This document shows, piece by piece, positions 13,723 through 17,818 of a stretch of 17,818 nucleotides of DNA. Position 1 is the first letter of the stretch. The number at the start of each line of letters is the position of its first letter. The stretch lies in contig CANRER010000012.1 in the NCBI GenBank assembly GCA_947629615.1, positions 1 through 17,818 on the forward strand, given 5' to 3'. The notes beneath the pieces were generated by a model, which saw only the letters and a list, made by a program, of their open reading frames with translations, had not been told where the DNA came from and made no database searches. The translations under genes were made by a program, and so were the position numbers. This DNA is from an uncultured Clostridia bacterium. GTDB lineage: Bacteria > Bacillota > Clostridia > UMGS1883.

Positions 13723-15138
13723 TTAGTAGCCTCTTTTTTCCCTTATTTCGTCATACGGAACAGGCATGGGATAATTGCCGGTAAAGCACGCGTCGCAGAA
13801 ATCCGCGTCGGCCCCGGCAAGCATCTCGCCGAGAGCCTCGACCGGCAAAAAGCCCAGCGAATCGGCGTTTATAACGGAGCGAACCTCCTCGGCGGTTTTC
13901 CGCCACGACACCAAAAGCTCTTGGCTCGGCACGTCGGTGCCAAAGTAGCAGGGGTAAAGGAAGGGCGGCGAGGACACCCTCATGTGTACCTCCCGCGCTC
14001 CGGCGGCCTTCATCATGTTGACTATCCGCTTGCAGGTGGTGCCGCGGACGATGGAGTCGTCAATCATGACGACCCTTTTGCCTTTAACTATGTCTTGCAG
14101 TGGGTTCAGCTTCAGCCGAACGCTGCGCTCGCGCATTTCCTGCCCCGGCTGAATAAACGTCCGTCCTATATAGCGGTTGCGCACGAGGCCGTGCTCCAGC
14201 GGTATGCCCGAGGCCTCACTGAAGCCGATAGCCGCGTCCACCCCGCTGTCGGGTACGCCGACGACCACGTCGGCCTCGGCGGGGCAGTATTTCGCCAGCA
14301 GGCGGCCGGCGTTCTTTCTCGCCTCATACACGCTCAGGCCCGCGATAACGCTGTCGGGCCGCGCGATATAGATATACTCAAAGGCGCACATTTTGGGCCG
14401 CCGCCTCACGCAGTTGTTCTTATACGACACAAGGCCCCGCTCACGGTCGCACAGCACCACCTCGCCCGGCTCCACGTCGCGGACAAATTCCGCGCCTACG
14501 GCGTCGAGAGCGCAGGTTTCGCTGGCGAACACCCACGAATTGCCTATTTTGCCGATGGAAAGCGGGCGAAAGCCGTAAACGTCCCTCGCGGCGATGAGCT
14601 TTCGCGGGCTCATCACGAGCAGCGAATACGCGCCGTGTATCTTCGGTATGCTTCTGACGACGGCCTCCTCGATACTGCCGCAGTTTATGCGCTCCCCGGC
14701 TATAACGTAGGCTATAGCCTCGGAGTCGATTGTCGTTTGAAAAATCAAGCCGCGCTTTTCAAAATCGTCACGGAGCTGCGCCCCGTTCGTCAAGTTGCCA
14801 TTATGCGCAATAGCCAGCGTACCCTTGGCGTATTTTGTCACAAGGGGCTGGGCGTTTTCGCGCCGGCTTTCTCCTGTGGTGGAGTAACGCACGTGTCCGA
14901 TGGCCATCTCCCCTTTGAGAAGCCCCAGCACGTCGCCGGTGAACACCTCGTTCACCAAACCCATATTTTTGAAGTGCTTAATATCCCTGTTCATGCTGAC
15001 GGCTATGCCGCAGCTCTCCTGCCCCCTGTGCTGGAGGGAAAACAGGCCGTAATACGTAAGCTGCGCGCAGTCAAGACCGTCGTTGTCAAAGATACCGAAA
15101 ACGCCGCACTCCTCACCGGGTTTACCGCAGTTATACAT
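13723..15138 (-). CDS. purF: Amidophosphoribosyltransferase, 4Fe-4S type
   Basis: PurF transfers ammonia from glutamine to PRPP, the committed step of purine synthesis. The 471-residue protein has a 10-residue propeptide before the catalytic Cys11 (EECGVFGIF), which must be exposed by processing. The phosphoribosyltransferase loop is VVMIDDSIVRGTT. C251, C397, C448 and C451 sit at spacings matching the four ligands of the 4Fe-4S cluster of B. subtilis PurF, so this is the oxygen-sensitive, cluster-bearing form. It follows purC by 15 bases. Its TAA stop overlaps the flank of the MITE-like element, and no further pur gene follows on this strand, since the next gene is convergent. Confidence 0.96.
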   Translation of the reverse strand: MYNCGKPGEECGVFGIFDNDGLDCAQLTYYGLFSLQHRGQESCGIAVSMNRDIKHFKNMGLVNEVFTGDVLGLLKGEMAIGHVRYSTTGESRRENAQPLVTKYAKGTLAIAHNGNLTNGAQLRDDFEKRGLIFQTTIDSEAIAYVIAGERINCGSIEEAVVRSIPKIHGAYSLLVMSPRKLIAARDVYGFRPLSIGKIGNSWVFASETCALDAVGAEFVRDVEPGEVVLCDRERGLVSYKNNCVRRRPKMCAFEYIYIARPDSVIAGLSVYEARKNAGRLLAKYCPAEADVVVGVPDSGVDAAIGFSEASGIPLEHGLVRNRYIGRTFIQPGQEMRERSVRLKLNPLQDIVKGKRVVMIDDSIVRGTTCKRIVNMMKAAGAREVHMRVSSPPFLYPCYFGTDVPSQELLVSWRKTAEEVRSVINADSLGFLPVEALGEMLAGADADFCDACFTGNYPMPVPYDEIREKRGY

Positions 15139-15153
15139 CCGCTCTTTACTCTC

Positions 15154-15855
15154 TTACAGGCCCAGACGCTTGAATACCTCGGCGTAAGCGCCCTCGACGT
15201 TGCCCATATCCCTGCGGAAGCGGTCTTTATCAAGCTTTTCGTTGGTATCCGCGTCCCAAAGGCGGCAGGTATCGGGCGAGATTTCGTCGGCAAGGATTAT
15301 TTGGCCGTGATAACGGCCAAACTCTATCTTGAAGTCGATAAGCTTTATGTTGAGCTCCTTAAAGAACTCGCACAAAGCGTCGTTCACCTTAAAGGTCAGA
15401 TCGGTTATAGCGGCAAGCTCCTCCTTAGTAGCGAGGCCGAGCGCGTATATCTGATAATCATTTATCATCGGGTCGCCGAGGTCGTCGTTCTTATAGCAGA
15501 ATTCAAGCGTGGGCGAAAGCAGGGCCGTACCCTCTTCAACGCCGAAGCGCTTGGAAAAGCTGCCTGCGGCGACGTTGCGGACGATGACCTCGAGGGGAAC
15601 TATCTCCACCCTTTTAACCACGGTTTCGCGGTCGCTTATCTCCTCCACGAAATGGGTGGGGATACCCTTTTTTTCGAGCATCTTAAAAATGAGGTTCGTC
15701 ATGCGGTTGTTCACAACGCCCTTGTTCTCGATGCTGCCCTTTTTAAGTCCGTTAAAGGCGGTGGCGTCGTCCTTGTAGTCAACGATGAGCTGATCCTCGT
15801 TGTCCGTCAGGAACACCTTTTTCGCCTTGCCCTCGTAGAGCATTTCCTTCTTCAT
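15154..15855 (-). CDS. purC: Phosphoribosylaminoimidazole-succinocarboxamide synthase
   Basis: PurC condenses CAIR with aspartate, using ATP, to make SAICAR in purine synthesis. The 233-residue protein shows the standard layout: MLYEGKAKKVF at the start, then FNGLKKGSIENKGVVNN, VPLEVIVRNVAAGSFSKR, LIDFKIEFGR and LADEISPDTCRLWD. The ATG at 15855 with a GGAGGT site 7 bases upstream is the natural start. A longer in-frame reading from 16014 would overlap hepT with no family match. It follows hepT by 26 bases and precedes purF by 15, so it is probably on the same transcript. A weak AT-rich -10-like TAAAAT lies just upstream but has no convincing -35. Confidence 0.96.
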   Translation of the reverse strand: MKKEMLYEGKAKKVFLTDNEDQLIVDYKDDATAFNGLKKGSIENKGVVNNRMTNLIFKMLEKKGIPTHFVEEISDRETVVKRVEIVPLEVIVRNVAAGSFSKRFGVEEGTALLSPTLEFCYKNDDLGDPMINDYQIYALGLATKEELAAITDLTFKVNDALCEFFKELNIKLIDFKIEFGRYHGQIILADEISPDTCRLWDADTNEKLDKDRFRRDMGNVEGAYAEVFKRLGL

Positions 15856-15881
15856 AGTACTGACCTCCAAATATATTTTAG

Positions 15882-16214
15882 TTAAATTACATACTTTTCC
15901 AGTTCGGCCTTCAGGCGCGGCAAATCCTCGGAAATCGTATCCCATACAATACTGAGATCCACCCCGTCGTAGCCGTGAACGATGCGGTTTCTCATGCCGT
16001 ATATCTGCTTCCACGGTATGCCGGTAAGACGGCTTTTTGTTTCCTCGCCGAGCGACGTTTTAGCAAGCTCGCCAAGCTGCATAAGGTTGAACACGCAGGC
16101 CTCGACGCGCATACTGCTTTCCTCAAACTCCTCAAGCGAGGCGCAGTCTTGGCAGTACTCAAGAACCGCCGAAACATGACGATAAAGCTTTTCCAACACG
16201 CGGCGGTCATCCAT
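15882..16214 (-). CDS. hepT: HepT-like ribonuclease toxin (DUF86)
   Basis: A 110-residue helical protein with the RX4HXY motif (R75, H80, Y82: MRNRIVHGY) that defines the HEPN nuclease active site of HepT toxins. HepT cleaves RNA, and in the studied Shewanella system its tyrosine in this motif is AMP-modified by MntA, which silences it. Here the gene overlaps the nucleotidyltransferase gene by 8 bases, and the order antitoxin-then-toxin is the usual one. ATG 16214 is preceded by an AGGGGTGG ribosome site. The motif and neighbour together make the family assignment strong. Activity in this host is not shown. Confidence 0.9.
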   Translation of the reverse strand: MDDRRVLEKLYRHVSAVLEYCQDCASLEEFEESSMRVEACVFNLMQLGELAKTSLGEETKSRLTGIPWKQIYGMRNRIVHGYDGVDLSIVWDTISEDLPRLKAELEKYVI

Positions 16215-16506
16215 ATATTACCACCCCTGTGCTTTTGATTTCCCTGTCCACAGCCGACCCCGGCCTTATCTGCGACACGTCGAGCAAATCCACCGGCCTG
16301 TCAAGAGCGTTGGCAACGTCCTCAAGGAGGCCGTAAAAGGCAAGACCTCGCAGCCCGCTGTCAACAACGATGTCCACATCGCTCATCGGGCGGGCGGTAC
16401 CCTTTGCGTGCGAGCCGAAAAGCACGGCCTTGCGCACATTATGGGCCATGAACACCGGGCTTAGGGCGCTTTTTATCTGATTGAGCGTGTACGCGGCGTC
16501 ACTCAT
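16207..16506 (-). CDS. mntA: MntA-like minimal nucleotidyltransferase antitoxin
   Basis: A 99-residue protein of the minimal nucleotidyltransferase family. The GSX10DXD motif is exact: G31, S32, then D43 and D45 (GSHAKGTARPMSDVDIVVD). These residues bind ATP and metal, and the protein AMP-modifies its HepT partner. The start ATG 16506 lies 14 bases after the dapL stop and has a GAAGGTG site. The end overlaps hepT by 8 bases, which suggests coupled translation of antitoxin and toxin. The pair is inserted between dapL and purC in an otherwise metabolic run. Confidence 0.9.
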   Translation of the reverse strand: MSDAAYTLNQIKSALSPVFMAHNVRKAVLFGSHAKGTARPMSDVDIVVDSGLRGLAFYGLLEDVANALDRPVDLLDVSQIRPGSAVDREIKSTGVVIYG

Positions 16507-16520
16507 ACGTTCACCTTCAT

Positions 16521-17744
16521 TTACTTACAGAATACGGCCTTTATCCTTTCGATAGCCTCGCGGGTATTTTCGGCGCTGCCGAAGCCGGTCAGGCGGAAAT
16601 AGCCCTCGCCGCTCGGGCCGAAGCCGCTGCCGGGCGTGCCGACAACGTTGGCCTTTGTGAGCAGCTCGTCGAAGAACTCCCAGCTTGTCATGCCGTCGGG
16701 GGTTTTAAGCCACACATAGGGCGAATTTACCCCGCCGCTGACGCTGAAGCCCGCGGCGGCAAGCTCGTTTTTGATGAGGCGGGCGTTATTTTGGTAGTAC
16801 GCGACAAGAGCCTTGGTCTGCTCCCTGCCCTCGGGGGTGTATACGGCCTCCGCGCCGCGCTGGACAATATAAGGCACGCCGTTGAACTTGGTGGTATGGC
16901 GGCGGTTCCACAGCGACTTCACGCTCGCCCCGCCAAGCTTAAGCTCGTCGGGAATGACGGTGAAGGCGCAGCGGGTGCCGGTAAAGCCCGCGTTTTTGCT
17001 GAACGAACGGAACTCTATCGCGCAGCGCTTCGCGTCCTCTATCTCGAAAATGCTGTGCGGCACGTCGTCCTCGGTTATATAGGCCTCATAGGCGGCGTCA
17101 AAGAAGATGACGGAGCCGTTTTCGAGGGCGTAACCGACCCATTTTTTAAGCTCGGCCTTGGTGGCCGCCGCGCCGGAGGGGTTGTTGGGAAAGCAAAGGT
17201 AGATTATGTCGGGCCGACGCTCGGGAAGCTTCGGCAGAAAGCCGTTTTCCTCGAGGCAGGGCATATAGACGATGTTCGTCCACATACCTGTCTTTTCGTC
17301 GTAATCGCCGGCGCGCCCCGCCATAGCGTTGGTATCGACATAAACGGGATAAACCGGGTCGCAGACGGCGACGACGTTATCGGTCGAGAATATGTCGCCG
17401 ATGTTGCCGCTGTCGCTTTTCGCGCCGTCGGAAACGAAAATCTCGTCGGGAGAAATATCCACGCCCCTCGCTTTGTAGTCGTTCTCTGCGATGGCGTTCC
17501 TCAAAAAGTCGTAGCCCTGCTCGGGGCCGTAGCCGCGGAAGGTTTCCTTGGCGGCCATTTCGTCCACGGCCTTATGCATGGCCGAGATGACGGCGGCCGG
17601 CAGCGGGAGCGTAACGTCGCCTATGCCGAGGCTTATCACGTTCGCGCCGGGGTTGGCGTCCTTATACTCCTTCACCTTGCGGGCGATGGCGCTGAAAAGG
17701 TAGCTGCCGGGCAGCTTCAGGTAGTTTTCGTTAATCTTAACCAT
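16521..17744 (-). CDS. dapL: LL-diaminopimelate aminotransferase
   Basis: DapL converts tetrahydrodipicolinate directly to LL-diaminopimelate with glutamate as amino donor, a short route to lysine and cell-wall diaminopimelate found in many anaerobes and chlamydiae. The 407-residue PLP enzyme starts MVKINENYLKLPGSYLF, typical of DapL. It has ISLGIGDVTLPLP, a GYGPEQGYDFLR motif, FPNNPSGAAAT, the PLP-binding Lys250 in SFSKNAGFTGTRC, and the ending GEGYFRLTGFGS. The ATG lies 10 bases after the dapF stop, with AAGGAG overlapping that stop. The product would feed the DapF epimerase encoded just upstream. Confidence 0.96.
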   Translation of the reverse strand: MVKINENYLKLPGSYLFSAIARKVKEYKDANPGANVISLGIGDVTLPLPAAVISAMHKAVDEMAAKETFRGYGPEQGYDFLRNAIAENDYKARGVDISPDEIFVSDGAKSDSGNIGDIFSTDNVVAVCDPVYPVYVDTNAMAGRAGDYDEKTGMWTNIVYMPCLEENGFLPKLPERRPDIIYLCFPNNPSGAAATKAELKKWVGYALENGSVIFFDAAYEAYITEDDVPHSIFEIEDAKRCAIEFRSFSKNAGFTGTRCAFTVIPDELKLGGASVKSLWNRRHTTKFNGVPYIVQRGAEAVYTPEGREQTKALVAYYQNNARLIKNELAAAGFSVSGGVNSPYVWLKTPDGMTSWEFFDELLTKANVVGTPGSGFGPSGEGYFRLTGFGSAENTREAIERIKAVFCK

Positions 17745-17754
17745 AATAAGCTCC

Positions 17755-17818
17755 TTATTTATAGTCTATTTCCGCGGTGAAAACCGTCGTGGCGGAGCCG
17801 GTCATAAAGACGTGATTT
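17755..17818 (-). CDS. dapF: Diaminopimelate epimerase, C-terminal end
   Basis: Only the last 20 residues lie in the window: NHVFMTGSATTVFTAEIDYK. This matches the characteristic end of DapF (V-x-MTG-P-A-x-x-VF-x-G-E), which interconverts LL- and meso-diaminopimelate. A serine stands where proline is commonest. The gene continues beyond the right edge. Its stop (17755-17757) overlaps the dapL ribosome site, so the two are surely cotranscribed. The identification is supported by the neighbour but is based on a short stretch. Confidence 0.8.
   Translation of the reverse strand, partial: NHVFMTGSATTVFTAEIDYK

Noticed and set aside
13921..15885. 654-codon open frame on the plus strand opposite purF and purC
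   Set aside because: It is antisense to two clear housekeeping genes, has no recognisable motif, and GC-rich codons on the other strand leave such frames open by chance.
15856..15890. Separate promoter for purC in the hepT-purC gap
   Set aside because: There is a TAAAAT that could be a -10 box, but no acceptable -35 box at 16-18 bases, so cotranscription is the simpler view.
15856..16014. N-terminal extension of PurC by 53 residues
   Set aside because: It overlaps hepT, does not resemble PurC, and ATG 15855 has a strong ribosome site and the normal family start.

Overview
The window looks like chromosomal DNA from an anaerobic member of the Clostridia (Bacillota), probably a gut lineage. 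This is inferred from gene content: an LL-diaminopimelate aminotransferase (DapL), a 4Fe-4S-type PurF with a propeptide, a glutamate synthase split into separate domain genes with its own ferredoxin-like protein, an aspartokinase with a Bacillus-type internal start, strong Shine-Dalgarno sites and near-consensus sigma-A promoters with 17-base spacers. Coding DNA is GC-rich and the intergenic gaps are AT-rich. No rRNA, tRNA or CRISPR array is visible.

Layout. (1) Bases 1-2790, plus strand: the end of a split glutamate synthase cluster (FMN/Fe-S domain, polyferredoxin, FAD/NAD oxidoreductase, GXGXG domain), closed by a strong bidirectional hairpin. (2) 2795-3900, minus strand: a small toxin-antitoxin-like pair, a RelB/DinJ antitoxin followed by a COG4185/zeta-like kinase whose apparent start codon is ATA. 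A consensus promoter and an array of TATTGA half-sites lie upstream. (3) 3920-6480, minus: hom-lysC operon for the aspartate pathway, with an in-frame internal start in lysC for a separate regulatory beta subunit. (4) 6522-7547, minus: a DEDDh exonuclease with a Cys-rich tail. (5) 7560-8190: about 600 bases without a gene, packed with palindromic repeats. (6) 8311-11258, minus: a small HTH regulator, then the cell-wall pair ddl-murF (transcribed ddl to murF). (7) 11304-13550, plus: a secreted zinc metallopeptidase flanked by ricin-type lectin modules, divergent from ddl. (8) 13561-13725: a 159-base MITE-like element touching the purF stop codon. (9) 13723-17818, minus: dapF (end only), dapL, mntA-hepT toxin-antitoxin pair, purC and purF in one tightly packed run.

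Most of the window is housekeeping: nitrogen assimilation, lysine/threonine/methionine branch-point enzymes, diaminopimelate and D-Ala-D-Ala supply for peptidoglycan, and purine synthesis. The parts most worth a second look are the RelB plus zeta-like kinase pair with its odd start, the mntA-hepT pair embedded in the dap-pur run, the lectin-metallopeptidase, and the two repeat-rich gaps. No wholly new multi-gene system is evident. The RelB-kinase module is the nearest candidate for something under-described.
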